A stretch of DNA of 64,000 nt, taken from assembly GCA_030141605.1 (NCBI GenBank), contig JAQGDQ010000925.1:1-64000 (forward strand), in the 5' to 3' direction. Below the pieces are notes generated by a model. It had not been told where the DNA came from. It was given only the letters and a program-made list of their open reading frames with translations, and searched no databases. The stretch comes from Tubiluchus corallicola (lineage: Eukaryota; Priapulida; Priapulimorpha; Priapulimorphida; Tubiluchidae). Both the position numbers and the translations under genes were made by a program. Positions 46,161 to 59,190 of this stretch are shown here, piece after piece; position 1 is the first letter of the stretch, and each line of letters begins with the position of its first letter.

Positions 46161-47880
46161 TTACGTACGCATCAGAGTCATTGCCAGCAAAATATCAACT
46201 GAAACTGATCAGCAGAATAAGCTTGTTTTCTCCTCTACATTGTTGACAGATCATCTGATAAAGATCCTTTCGAGTTCATATGCCCCAATGGAAAGTTTCC
46301 ATGCATCCTAGTTGAACCTGCAATATACACAATAAATAAATTATAATCAATGATGATCATTGACATCAGCTTATTTAATGCATATGCAAATGTTTAACCC
46401 TATACTGGGGTAGGCGGGTCCCTAACACACTTGTCACGGACATTTAACAGCTTTCTGTATCCCAACCAAAAATTTTCATGCATCCTAGTTGAAATAAGCA
46501 GTTGTACACATTAAAGGAAAACCAAATGATTGGTTAGATTCACTCTCATTTTAATTTACTGTCCAAAATATACATTTTCTTGCCTATAAAAGTTCGCTAT
46601 TATTTCTTATATTTGAATAATTCGTTTGGAAAATTATCGCTTACGACACAAACTAACCACAGTTTGTGCAATGATGGGCATCTTCCCTGTCCGTCAAGCA
46701 CGTCTGCATAAGCGAACACTACTCTAAGATGCTGATGTGATGTCACAGAAATGGGCTCTACGTCACACTGACATCACAGGTAAACACTGCAATTCGTGAT
46801 CATGCTTATCACAGTACCACACCTATTTGTCGGCCACACAAATGTGACAAAACGGCACCATTGCCCGCCTTAGTGCATTCGCTAAACCTCGAGTAACTTT
46901 GAAAGTTGAACAAAATTTAACTATCCAAAGTAATTATTTTTTAATCTAAGCTTTGATTTAAAAAAGGTATAGTAGTTTTCAGTATTTTAGAGCATACATT
47001 ATGTTAAACTAATGTCTACGCAATTGTCCGGTTTTCCTTTAATTTACACACTGGTCAAACTATTTAATGCAGAGCAAATTATCCCAATAAAGATGCAAAT
47101 TAAGGAGAGTGGGGGCATACTACATGGTGCGTTCTTTATTCATTGTCTGTGGTGAAGTGATGACGTTTAACCCCCAGTTTTAATGGGCGACAAAAATTAT
47201 GTCAGTAATTTATAGAAGCGTGTGCCATGTTTCAAATTCGTATCATATTCGCAATCTTTAATCTTAAAGTTATACATATACTAGACCCACTCACATTGTG
47301 ATAACCCATTTTCACATTTTGCTTCTAGCAAAGGGCGGGGTGTGTCTGCTGTTTTTGACAGTTTTTTTTGTGTAGCGTAGTAGGTAATACTAGGCAGGGC
47401 TTAATTTTCCCATTTGGTTGGCTAATCATTTTCTCTGAAGTTTGAAAAGTGGGTAGTTTTTCCAAGTCTTAGTGTGAAATAGCCGGTGTAGTTGAGCTTG
47501 TCACTATTACACATTTGTTTATGTTCGTTTGAATTTAAATTGGCTGTGATGTGTGCTAACTAGGCTTGCAAATTAAACAAAAATTTGTGGCAGAACAAGG
47601 CCATCATGCACTGCATACGGAGCAGTAACAGAGAGGTGGAAAACTTGACATGACTATGCGTAAGTAGCATTATTATGTTGGTGACAATAATAAATAATGT
47701 GGCATGGTTGACCATTCACAGAGTAGCTAAGTATTGAAACTTCATACATTTAGAGTAATTCAAAGTTCGGCAGGATAGAATGGTTCCAAGTTTAGCCAGC
47801 ATCTTTCACGTGAGGGCTCTGTATTTTCTTAGCGGTCTTTCCAAAAGCAATTAATACGATTTTTTAACACCAAATTTCTT
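46161..47880. other. Upstream flank of the clusterin-like gene
   Basis: No gene recognised. A direct repeat around CATGCATCCTAGTTGAA occurs twice (about 46282-46330 and 46455-46512). A minus-strand 5' UTR or leader intron may lie here. Confidence 0.35.
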
Positions 47881-48500
47881 AAAAAAGAGAAACTGATGAC
47901 ATGAAAAATGAAGCAATTTGGGATGATAGTTATCAAGTTGTAACATTTTGCCGGGTTATGATGCAGAAAAATGTGCCAAAGTTTACATTAGAAGCAAGTG
48001 AGTGCCTTACAAAGTTGAAATTTCACAGTCTGGTATTACAATACATTAGCTTTTAACTGTGGATGTTACAAGTTTATAGCTTAGGTGTTCTTAAGTTATG
48101 GCTTTTGTATGTTAAAAAATTAAATGTTGGAACAGTGTTAACTAATATCAATTGAAAACAGCCACGTTTGGCCTATAAGGCACTCAGTACTGGCAGAAAA
48201 ATGTTGTTAAGGAGAAATGGGACTTGTTCTTCTGTCCGGAATTTATCTAAAGAAAGTATGTGACAGCGCACAGAGTCATTTGATACAGAGGAAAGGCAAA
48301 AATTGTTGAGTTGGTACCAAATACCCCTTACGGAAGTGAACGACTGTATTAACTGTTGGAAGAAATGCGTTCATCTAGATTCCATTGAAAATGGTGGCAC
48401 CTCGAAGGGTTGCTGTAAATCTCAACAATTTAGTGACACGAAGCTTTTTTGGCTTGTTAATTTAAAACTGCTGCATCTTTTGAAAAATGTGAGGGAATGA
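47881..48500 (+). pseudogene. Unidentified coding-like segments, possibly exons or a decayed gene
   Basis: Two stretches have protein-like composition. One (about 47885-47991) reads ETDDMKNEAIWDDSYQVVTF and on to TLEA, ending at a strong donor sequence (A|GTGAGT). The other (48163-48500) reads from PRLAYKALSTGRKMLLRRNG through RTESFDTEERQKLLSWYQIP to HLLKNVRE-stop, interrupted once by TGA at 48261. The second has a cysteine-rich patch (DCINCWKKC). No family was recognised. One internal stop and poor acceptors suggest a pseudogene, but real exons with a different structure are possible. Confidence 0.25.
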
Positions 48501-50724
48501 CCTAAAATTTTTGGTGTTTATTCATAAGCATATGTAACATCTATGAGGTAATTTTTAACGGATTCATTTATTTCCTGCTTATAAAATCATAATCAAAGTT
48601 TTGGCATATTTTTGCAAAAATGATATACCTAATTATAAATTTGTATAAATACATAATTTTATTAAGCGGATAAGATAAAGATAGACTCTTAATTTAAAAT
48701 TGATACAGTATATGTAACGTACTTTCGTGTTAAAGTTTTTTTGTGATGAATGATAGAGTACCCAGATACTAGTAACTGCCATTAATGATTTGGGTACTTT
48801 GTGCAATTCATTTAATTTGCAATTAAATTGGCTACTTGCACTTTAATAAGCTTACGCAGTACGTGAACCTTTAACGTTACGTCGAATGTCTGTTCACCTG
48901 TAGCCTCAATGATGAATTGCAATGTTCAGTGCTGCGTGGTTAATTAGGTTAACATCAATGTATGGCGTGTTCAGTCAGTAATGTCGCCTCCATAGTACTG
49001 TGCTCATAAGTGTATCGTGTTCAGTTTTTGTGGTTTATTAGCTATTGAGGAACAGGTGCTTCATGTGCAGTAGATTGTACATTATTGTATATTGAACGTT
49101 GCATTTTTTGTTATTCAAATTACAACTATTTAGCGATTTTGACGTGCCAAAAATGAAGAAAAATATACTCGGTATGTAAAATGTACTGTAATCACTTTGG
49201 TCTACACAGATTCAGTTCCTATGCACTTCAACTTCATTACAGAAAAGTGCTTTATATATGTGAGGTGAACTGTGAAAATCAAGCCAACGGCATGTAAGTT
49301 ATGCAAAATTTCAAGACGAATTTTTTAAGCTTTAATTTTGAAGAGTGTTCAAAATGAACAGTATAATATAGAATGTCTATCAGAACGTACTTTTAGAAAC
49401 ATTGCTGTATGTATTCGGAATAGGGGCTTAATAGGACAAAGTTGCTGGTCGACCTTTCAAGGTATTTTAAACAAACTGAGATTTTATAAATTTCGAGAGC
49501 TAAACTGTTGGGTTGTAGACATGACAAAAAGATCAGTATTGAACTTAGGTCCTTGAGTATATCTTGCAGAGCTTATCCTGTCTCAGGCTAAATCTATGTT
49601 CATCAGATTTACACTGGAGAGCTGTCTCAGGCTAAATCTATGTTCGTCAGATTTACATTGGTTTTTCTTTCACTGGAGAGCTCATAAGAAAGCTCATGTG
49701 TTCTATAGAGGTTTGAATCCTGACTTCTTTGAGTCCTTTTTCAGTCAGACGCTCACACTGCTTAAGAGGAAGCTATGCACTACATTGTTTACATTGATCA
49801 GATTTATCAAGTGTAGTCAAAAACTGATTAATTGTTAGCATTGCGTGTGAGTTCTCCAATAGCGGATTTAATTATTGACCTGATATTGCAACTTATTTAC
49901 TCAAGTAGTGTGATTACTGTCGCGTTCTCAACCTCGACTGTTTTCAGAAATGTTTATTTATGAGCGCTTAAGAACTAGGCCAAGTTTACCTTAACAAGGT
50001 AACGTTGGTGGTTAAGCAATCTGCAAAATAAAGTGATTTCACTGACGAATTTGTTATTTAACTCTTTTTTGTTGTTCTTTTTCAATAAATTGATTCACAT
50101 ACCATACGCAGTTTTGCTAAGCGTTGTACAAATTACAACAGAGATATTTACCGAATAGTAGTGGAGAAATTTTGTTATAAATAATACTGTTTTTGTTAAA
50201 ATACACATCTTTTTATGCTTACACCACTCATTTGTTCTAGCAGTCTAACTTCTGCAAAACTTCTAGTAACTTTTCCGAAATTTATAAGGTAATCGTCTTA
50301 ACCGTTTTGAAAGGACGACTTCCAACAAGAGACAAATTTTCACTGATTTTTGAGTCAGTGTTTCCTCACCAGACACTTTTATTGCTCTAGTGATGCAAAC
50401 AACATTATTCGGCATTAAATTTTTAAAAGTACATTAGTGCACCACGTTTTTTTCAACACAGTGATGCCACTTCAAACCACATTTACATTTATTTTTTGTG
50501 GTGGCATGTTGGCCAAAAAAAGAATAAAACTCTGTTCACACTGTGGCTCTTGGACCGAATGTACATGGTTAAAAAAACCTTAGAATTGAGCTGTCAATTT
50601 ACAACTGGAAGAAGCTTGAGTTTTTTTGCGAAGTGTCTTGTCAAACGCATTTTACAACTTTTGTTATCTTTCTGATTAATACTGACAGGACAGGTAAAAG
50701 CCAACCGTGAAACTTCTTCTGGGG
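48501..50724. other. Intergenic; short tandem duplication and a fragment of repeat C
   Basis: 49289-49334 matches the end of repeat family C (GCAAAATTTCAAGACGAATT). A 44-base unit beginning CTGTCTCAGGCTAAATCTAT is duplicated at 49578 and 49622. No gene recognised. Confidence 0.5.
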
Positions 50725-51050
50725 TGGACCAAGAGCAAGTTGGTCCGGAATAAATTTGCAGAAATTCGCTATAACAGTGTCATCAAGTGATCCTTGTGCT
50801 GTCTACACAAATTTATGATATATTTCTTTAAAAAGCTATGAACTTGCACATTTGTGTGGTGAGTAAAAATGCTGTGAAATTAATTAATCTCTTTTACATA
50901 TATGATGCACATAAGCTGTTGGACCAAGAACAAGTTGGTCCGGAATAAATTTGTTGAAATTCACTATAACAGTGTCATCAAGTGATCCTTGTGCTGTCTA
51001 CACAAATTGATATATTTCCTTAAAAAACTCTGGACTTGCACATTTTGTGA
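50725..51050. repeat. Tandem duplication, period about 195 bp
   Basis: TGGACCAAGAGCAAGTTGGT at 50725 recurs as TGGACCAAGAACAAGTTGGT at 50920. About 130 bases are shared at about 90% identity, including ACAGTGTCATCAAGTGATCC. Confidence 0.85.
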
Positions 51051-51117
51051 AGTTTTACACTCTCGTATAAAAACGGCCTTAAATTCTTAATCAATATACA
51101 TAAGAAATAAATTTGCC

Positions 51118-51247
51118 TAAAGTGTACGATTCCCCACACACAAGAAATTAGTTCGTGAAACGGATTAAGGTTAGGATTACGATTGGGGCTGGGGTTAGGG
51201 ATAGGGTTAGGGTATTTAAGTAGTGTGGAGATTTGTAAACTCCTTTC
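51118..51247 (+). mobile_element. Telomere-motif MITE (family A), copy 1
   Basis: Left end AAAGTGTACGATTCCCCACA, then CAAGAAATTAGTTCGTGAA, a TTAGGG/TTAGGA-rich core, and right end GTGTGGAGATTTGTAAACTC. The ends are imperfect inverted repeats. Two more copies lie at 51736-51860 and 58428-58587. Confidence 0.7.
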
Positions 51248-51735
51248 ATAATTTTTTAGCACATTTTTATTTACCGGTTAACTTTCCTTGGATTTCGGTA
51301 ACACATACAGTAAGTTAACTCAATATTCGTTTTATCTTGGCTGCTTTGTTAAATATTTTTGTAAAACTGAGATTGTAAACTTTTTGTAAAGAAATTTGCA
51401 AACTTGATGACACAATAGTTTCAGAAGGCATGAGCCCACTGAAAGCAGACTGACTGCTACAGTTATGAGTTATGTAAAGTGTCAGTCCACAGAAAGAAAT
51501 GTTCAACTTTAATATTTGTTGACTGTGGGAATGTCTAACATTTTTAAATTGTACATAAAAGATTTTTCAATGTCAAAAAGCCATATCAAATTCGCTGAAG
51601 CTTTGATTGTGTCAAAAGCAGTCACATTGCCAGTTATTGGGTTTATGTGATAAAAAATTGCAAAAAATGCATCGAATTGCTATTATCTAAAGTTGCGGCT
51701 TGAATTTTGTAGATCATTTATAAACTTGTTTTTGG

Positions 51736-51860
51736 CTAAAGTTTACAATACCCCACACGCAAGAAATTAGTTCGTTAAGCAGATTAGGGCTAAGATTAAG
51801 GTTGGAGTTAGGGTTAGGGTTAGGGTATTTTAATTGTGCAGGTAATTGTAAACTCTTTCT
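51736..51860 (+). mobile_element. Telomere-motif MITE (family A), copy 2
   Basis: Same layout as copy 1: AAAGTTTACAATACCCCACA, CAAGAAATTAGTTCGTTAAG, three TTAGGG units in a row, and the right end with GTAAACTC. Confidence 0.7.
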
Positions 51861-52400
51861 GATTTTTACTTTTTTTCTGATTTAAATATATTTTTAAGCT
51901 GTTTTGCTTTCCATCGTGTAATTGTTTATTAACGGACAAGAAAAGGGGTAGCTGAAGTAGGTTTCAGAAAAATCGCCTTAAAAAGTAATTATAGTAATTT
52001 GGGTACATCGTACTCGCGTTGAAAGGATTTTTTGTACTTCCCGCGACACTGTTCCGACGGCGTCATTATGTGACGTCACTACGCAAACGTAAATCAGAGG
52101 AAGAAAGGCAATGTTAAATTAAATGCATTATGCCCCAAAAAACTTTCCGTGCAAATCTTGCTGGAAAGACTTGTGTGTAACTAAAAATAGTAATTTAAAA
52201 TGTTTGTGGCAATTGGTAAAATGTCGCCTGACTCTCCAGGGTGCGCCACTCACTGACCAAAAACGTATTTTTAATCTTATTGACAAGATACAGTAATTTA
52301 AAATTTTACTTAGTGAGCAATATGTATGCCACGAATGCTCTGATTCTTTTTTCAAACGTTACTCAGTGTTATCTAAATTTGTTGCAAACGACTACATCAA

Positions 52401-52530
52401 AATGCTGCGCCTAACGGTCATCGCGGGAGTTTAAATTTACACGTTCTATACAGTGTTACGGCCGACTTAAACCCTGCGTGCAAAAAGGCAGTATGTAAGT
52501 GGTATAAATTTCAAGACGAATTTTTTAAAC
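52401..52530 (+). repeat. Dispersed repeat family C, copy 2
   Basis: Matches 15699-15818 (CGGGAGTTTAAATTTACA, TATACAG, AAATTTCAAGACGA). Its final part also matches 49289-49334. Confidence 0.65.
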
Positions 52531-55286
52531 TTTATGTAAGTGAAGGGTTATCTTATGCTTTAAGTTAACCATCTTAAGACTATTGGGTATTTTGTCTGTT
52601 TTCGTATGTCCCTTATTTCAACAGCAGTGGACAATACCAATTCACTGTATTTTTGTAATTACACATGTACATGACAAAAATACCTTCTTAAAATTCACAA
52701 GAAAACTGGAACAGGGGTGTTTCAAGCAGCGGAGCGTTTCTAATTCGCTAAAGAGCATTTCTGTGTTTTTAAAAACGTAGTCGGGTTTAGAAAAGATTGC
52801 AGCGCCAATAATTGACTTGGGTAAAAAGGCCATAAACTTTAATTGAATCCTGCTGGCTTTATTGTTTGCTACATGTTATCTGCCGGCAGGCGGAACTTAG
52901 AATGGATTTGTTTACAAATTCGAAGTGTTCACCAGTCGACTGGGTTTGGCTTAACAGAGCATTAGTCCTTTCGAGTGTTTTTCTTTTGCTAAAATTGTGC
53001 AAATAAATCGATAGGTCATTTGTGTAAAATATCAGTAGTTGTGCGACGTTGTTATATAAAATCCCATTGCAGTAGACCTTGAACTAAAACTTGACCTTGT
53101 TTACTAAATTAGTAAAGGCATTGTTTACTAAATTAGTAAATAATTGAAGTTTTAAATGCAATGCTGAATTCATGTATAGACCTAATTATTTAAAAAATTA
53201 CCCTATTTCCCAGCCGATTGCAGCTTTTAACTAGTGCTATATGGTAATGTTTTAGCAAACTATACTACATATAATAAACTAAAATACATATTTCACAAGA
53301 ATGCGAAAGTAGGTGATGTCAGCTAGTGAATAACTGTGGGCACTAACTGTATCTAGTCTTTAACGTCGTAAAATAGCCTTATTAATTATCTGAATTATTT
53401 CCACTTTATGATGCCTAGATTTTTCGGATTGATGGCCTTTGATGTATTTATATGCGTGTGAGAATGTCAATCTAGGCCTGTGTTTTGCATTAATATGTAA
53501 ACTCCATTCGACTCTGTGCAAGATAGTTCGTGATAAAGAAACGAAATGAGAAACTTATATAAATTGTAATTTCAACAAATTTTTCGCGGCATTTTTTCGA
53601 AAATTTAATACAAGTTTGGTGAGTACTCTTGATGCATTTTTGACCAATGATGCAGAGAAATTCATTTAAAACTATTTCACTAGAGGGCATGTTACCTGAC
53701 TAACCTGCTGATTTATTGTCCCACCTGTAAGGTGTCCTTGCCCAACAACACCTATGCAATTCTGCAAGTCCATTTCCACTTATAGAGAATGTTGAAGTGT
53801 TTTAAAATGGTCTGTTTATTGAGGAAATACACGTGTTTTGTATTGTTGGTGACAAGGTTTAAGTTGCATTCGACAATTATGACGTCAGAAGTTGATTGTC
53901 TCCATGGAACAAACTGAGAAAGTGGTGAGAAAGAGAGTTCGTGTTTGTAACTTGCTGTATAAGTCTCTGATTTAGCATGTATACATGTTGTAATGGTAGT
54001 CACTATTCATACAGCTGCGTGTAATAATTAAGGTTCCGCAATATTTGCAGAATTTTATTGGAAATCAGACGTTCATCATTTTTTTACTTTCGTAAATTCT
54101 TCACTTGAACACTGGTATTTCTTTAAGTGGTCTATTTAACTCAGGAATTGTTCATTAATTGTAATAAATACGTTTCGTATTTTATGTAGTTATTTTATTC
54201 CCAATTGATTACGCCGTTTTTACTGACAGAATTAAACTTGGAAAAGCAAGAGGTGCCTTTGTGGCCTCTCTATTGGCTTTGATAATAGCGTTTAGATAAG
54301 CAAGCACATTCCGTCAAGAGCCTTCCATTGCTGGTCTAAAGTTTTGGGCCTAATTACCCTTCATTTAAACACGTAGGGTGCCCGGGAGTGATGTGTCAAC
54401 TCATGTGGGTGAAAGAAACAAACAAATAGAGTGGCAGTATGAAATCATGACAATGCCAATCGCCACTCAAGCTAAGTTGTATATATAGTAAAAAGGCGAA
54501 GAGGCTACGTGAATAAGCATTCAGAGGCATATTTCATTTATTACTAATTTGCTTACTATAGGATATGTGTTGCTGCTCTTTTCAACAGAGGCAGATTGTA
54601 GTTTTCAGGGAAACACTTCTGGCTGGGAGAATTCCACAGATAAAAAGCCTTGTGGGAAAAATGGGTAAAAAATAAAAGTATCGGAAGAAGATAGTGCGTT
54701 AACTGTTTAATAACGCCTATGCACAAAATTGCAAATTTTTGCCTTATATATAGTCTGAATTAAGTTGAACTAGAAACTAGCAATCATTATCCTGCTTGAA
54801 CTTGCTAATTCTATAGGGTTTATTGATGCATTTAACTGGTGTCGCTGCCAGTTTTCAAACCAGCAGAACGTCCTTTTTACCTGGAGACTCGTTATGGCTT
54901 CATTTAATTAAACTTGAGTGGGATTAGATTAGGATTTGGCTTCTCTCTCATGTTCGTCCAATTCTCCTTGATCATAACAATGGTAAAACATTGATTAGTT
55001 TGCACAGTACAGCTCTCGCATGCTTGTAGACAAACCAGCCTGCGTGTGGGTTGCCTCATTCCAGGAGTTGTGATCGCTGATCACTGTGGTATGCTTGATG
55101 CCTATTCAGTAACTGGCTTCAGTAATAGAGTGACAGCCAGGGGATAACCATTCTGCGGTATCTATTAGTTAGCTAGGTTTATTAATAAAATATACGGCTT
55201 GCTGATATTAACCTATTTCTGGGGAAATACTGGTGTCCGAAGGTTGAACACAAGATTAACTAACTGGTATCGAATGTAAGTAAAAA
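52531..55286. other. Mostly non-coding; one possible small exon at 54591-54664
   Basis: A good acceptor (GCTGCTCTTTTCAACAG) precedes an open segment reading ADCSFQGNTSGWENSTDKKP and CGKNG, before G|GTAAAA. It could be an exon of a secreted protein but nothing connects to it. No other gene recognised. Confidence 0.25.
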
Positions 55287-55575
55287 TGGCACAGGAAAAA
55301 ATGGCACACTTAGCAATATATGTGCTTAGGGTTAAAGTTATAGTGGATATAATTATTTTAATTATTTTTATCTCTGCCAATATAAATTTATTTAAAGAAC
55401 AAATATTTCATGAGTCTTTTGCTAGTCTACATAATACCAATGCATGTTTATCTTTATCTTTTTGTGAAATTTTTTTCGCATTTGGCAGAGATCTGCTTCC
55501 CACTGAGCGCATTCTAGTTTTATTATAGAAATCGTCTGCATCGAAATAACGTATGTGCCATTTTTCCTGTGTCAA
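55287..55575 (+). mobile_element. MITE-like element B, copy 1
   Basis: The left end TGGCACAGGAAAAAATGGCA and the right end GTGCCATTTTTCCTGTGTCA are inverted repeats of about 22 bp enclosing about 245 bp. The interior has one TTAGGGTT and an AT-rich core that is open as an 80-aa frame by chance. A reverse copy lies at 35566-35812. Confidence 0.7.
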
Positions 55576-58427
55576 CAGCGCAGTAACAAATTTTATAAAG
55601 CATGCCAATATTAGACCGTGAAAGTCAGATATGTCTAGTTATACAAAGTTATATGTGGTATATAACTGTATATCGAAATATGCAGGATCATTGCATCTTT
55701 TCTGGAATCAGCCTTTCATGTTAGGAATCATTTATTGTCTTTAAAATCTAGGTACTATTGTGTAGACTGTAGAGAGTTATTAAGTACTACTGTATGTAAC
55801 ATTGTTGTGATAACTATTTTTAATGCTTGTATTAATTAGTTGTTATTTGTTCTGTACGTTTGTGCCACAATATTCCTTTGTAAGGGGATTTTGTCTCTAG
55901 TAAACGTCTCTTTCACTGTTGATTAAATCTGTCTTGTTTATTTGTAATGTAATGTATGTCATGGTGGTTGAATAAACAAACACGCGTATGGTAAGAAAAT
56001 CGGCATACTATTATTTTTGCGCAGAATTCCAGGTTTATTTTGTCATATTTCTACTGCAATATTTCTTTTGGAGCACCTTGTATATGTTTTTTACGATAAT
56101 GTGTTTCATTGTGGAATCTAACTAGCGTAATATCGTCACTGTAGTTCAATATTTCTGCAACTAAAACAGGATGATATCGTTCTATCCTTTGCTTTTTCAA
56201 GGTCAGTGGCGAAAAGGTCAGTGTCATACTTTACTGTATAGTGTAGACAATGTTAATGTACATTGCATGCAGCATTGTACTACTTACCATTCTAGCTAGT
56301 ACTTAGTAGTAAAAAAGCTACTACTTTTCAGAAACTTGTGCAAACTGAAAATTATTCATTTGTTCGTACTTTAGTCTTATTGGTATGTTTCGTTAAGCAT
56401 ATCACTGGCCAAAGATGTCATTCAAAGGTCAAAAAATCATTTCCTATTTTCCCGAACTACATCGATGAGCAGTTTTTCTTCAGAGACTTTCAATAACTGA
56501 TTTCATCCACTAGCTGAAATTTTTATTACATGTTTTTCATTTTATTCCTTTCGAATACACTGTCTGTCAGGCTTGTTTTAGTGAAAGATAGTTACATTAT
56601 TTTAAGATTTCGTTCATCTCTGAGATCATTCTCTACATGTACTCGTGTACTTGAATCGACTTTTTGTTACAAGTATGTGGTATACGTAAAGGGTAAGATT
56701 AGAAATGTACCTTAAACTGTTAGCTTTGGTTTAATTTGATAACACTTTATAAGGTTAGACTGGGTTAAGATAGGATAGATTGATTAAGTCATCATTTGTT
56801 ACATAGATCAGTTTGAAATAATTCACATTAAAATCTGTTTCTTGTTTCCCACTGTTTTTATGCCATTGCACGGCAGATGTTAGTTCTTTTTAAGAGTTTA
56901 TAGCCCTTGTTGAGTGCTGTATATTGATGTGTAAATGCTCTGGGAAGCTCTCAATTGGTGTAATTTTCCCTCGCCCGTCTAAGAAACGTGTGATTATGTT
57001 TGACAATAAACGTATTGTTTGCGGTTATGAAGAACAGTGTTGTAGCCAGAACCGAACTCATTGAAATCTAGTAGTCTAGTCAGCTGACTGACCTTAGGAC
57101 AGTAGCCACGGGAATATAACAGCCAAAACTAATGTAGTTTGTGGTGGGAAGTTTTTTGAATTTTGATATTTTAGCGATGATCAACATAGTTTAGCGTAGA
57201 AAGTTTTCTTGAATATTTAAGCGATGATTTGTGCTGCTTTCTCGCCACTGAAGACCCAGTTTTAAACTGTTGAACTTGTGCCACGTGTACTGTAATTATT
57301 GATTTTCTGATTAGTGGCATATCTGCTAGTGCTCGATGACGGGTTGATGATAAAGAAGCTTTGTACAGTAAGTAATCACCTATCTGTACATTTCATTGTG
57401 ACCTAATTTTGCACATTAATGGGGAGTAATATATTTCGTGTGTCTGCATGCACCGAACCTCCGGAATTAAGGATGCTGATTAATCAATTACTTTAATTTA
57501 CCAGTAGTAATAAAATTTGTAGAATTTTGTTTTCTCTTATTTAATTACATGACCGGCGAGATAACTGTATTGAACTATATGTACTATAATAATGATGCTA
57601 AACAGTACAAAACAGCTCTGCTGGACATCATTTCTTTTCTTGAATTTGTAAATACGTTGTTAAACATCATTCACAGTATGTAACTAACACAAATGCAAAA
57701 CTTAGTATCATGTCATTCATCATAGTCTAACGTGTGCATACAAAATTGTAAAGTTTCCTTCCAAATTATTGGTAAACGAACAGATGGACAGGCAAGCAAG
57801 CAAGCACAGTGTGATTTTCGATAACAGATCATCATATGTAAAATTTTATCTTGTTTTGTACTTTAAAAATCTTATTTTCTTAATTTGCCGCTTGTTGAGT
57901 CGATTACAAGTTAATTTCGTTAACATCCTGCCAGCGTGAGCTTTTGTCATTGGTTTATTACTGTTAAATCGATTTCAGATTTTCTAAGGTGCCCTTTGTG
58001 AATGTTGGTACGCCTTAACAGCAAGTCTCTCGTATCAGGCTACTCCCGCAGTTTGAAACAGCGCAGATTTCCCTCCCCTAACGTGGACTAATATGCAAAT
58101 GTTATAACAAACAAAAGTGCTGGAAAATAGAACTGAACGATGCTAGTTTTTGTTATTTCACTAGCATAATTTTACTGAGGCATTTTAAAAACACGAAATA
58201 AAATTCTCTAAGCATCAGTTTGCCATATGTGCGAGATCTATGGCAACTTCTTGTCTAGTTTAGCACCTACTTGCTGTCACTTTTCATCTTTTCAAACAGG
58301 AAATAAGTTCAATGTATTGATCTTAAATGGCGCCTTTTTGCACTGGAATCAATAACCTTTAAGAAGCGTTACGTCCAATGCAGAAATTTTTGATGAATCA
58401 AAACTGAAAAAAAAAATCGACCAGGAC
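55576..58427. other. Intergenic, nothing recognised
   Basis: About 2.85 kb without supported gene or repeat. Confidence 0.4.
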
Positions 58428-58587
58428 TAAAGTTTACAATTCCCCACACACAAGAAATTAGTTCGTGAAGCGGATTAGGATTAGGGATCGTGTTGGCGTT
58501 AGGATTAGGGTTAGGGTTGGGTTAAAGTTTGGGTTAGGGTTAGGATTGTGGTATCTAAATTGTGTAGGGACTTGTAAACTCCTTCCT
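58428..58587 (+). mobile_element. Telomere-motif MITE (family A), copy 3
   Basis: Left AAGTTTACAATTCCCCACAC and right GTGTAGGGACTTGTAAACTC are inverted repeats (about 17 of 21 aligned positions agree). The core holds seven or more TTAGG(G/A/T)-like units, more than the other copies. Confidence 0.75.
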
Positions 58588-59190
58588 AGACTTGTTAAAA
58601 CACAATTTTGTGTGCTTACTCGATATGTTTTTTCAAAAATTTTCAAGTATAGGCCTGAATGTTTACGATCATTGATTTTTCTTATTGCTTCTAGTCACTG
58701 ATCAATCACATTTATTCAGGTTGGGTAGTTGAACACAATCGCGCCAGCTTCCAGGATTATCAGAATGTCAGTTCTTGATGTTATGATAGTTGCCAGCGTC
58801 AAATAATGCTGTTGATTTTGGTGTATTCTGTTGATTTTGTTAGCAGACAGTCAAATTCAAGATTATGTTCGCAATATGTAAGCCTGCGATGTATGAAGCA
58901 AAACGAACAAAAACGCTTTCTTGCGCTCCGCGAGACTGTTTTTCTTTTTTTTCCTTTCTCGTTCTCTTAATAGGGTGCACTATAGGCAACTGTACATTGT
59001 ATAAGCCAGTGTTTGGTGGGTGTGGACTGGCTGTTCAGTACTACATTGATGAATCATTGTCACGTTCCAAGTAACTGTAGGGCGTTTCAGATCTCTAGAA
59101 CATTCGTTTTTGCATTTTGCTACTTTTGATACAGGTAATTATAAACTAACTAATTAATACGGGAGGTGACTCAGGTAAGGTCCTTTTAAT

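Noticed and set aside
44290-46311. Several plus-strand open frames opposite the clusterin-like gene
   Set aside because: Antisense shadows of a strongly supported coding frame, with no independent domain or splice evidence.
51190-51215. Telomere end or chromosome-fusion scar
   Set aside because: The TTAGGG units are few, imperfect and enclosed by inverted ends shared with two other copies, so they are part of a repeat element.
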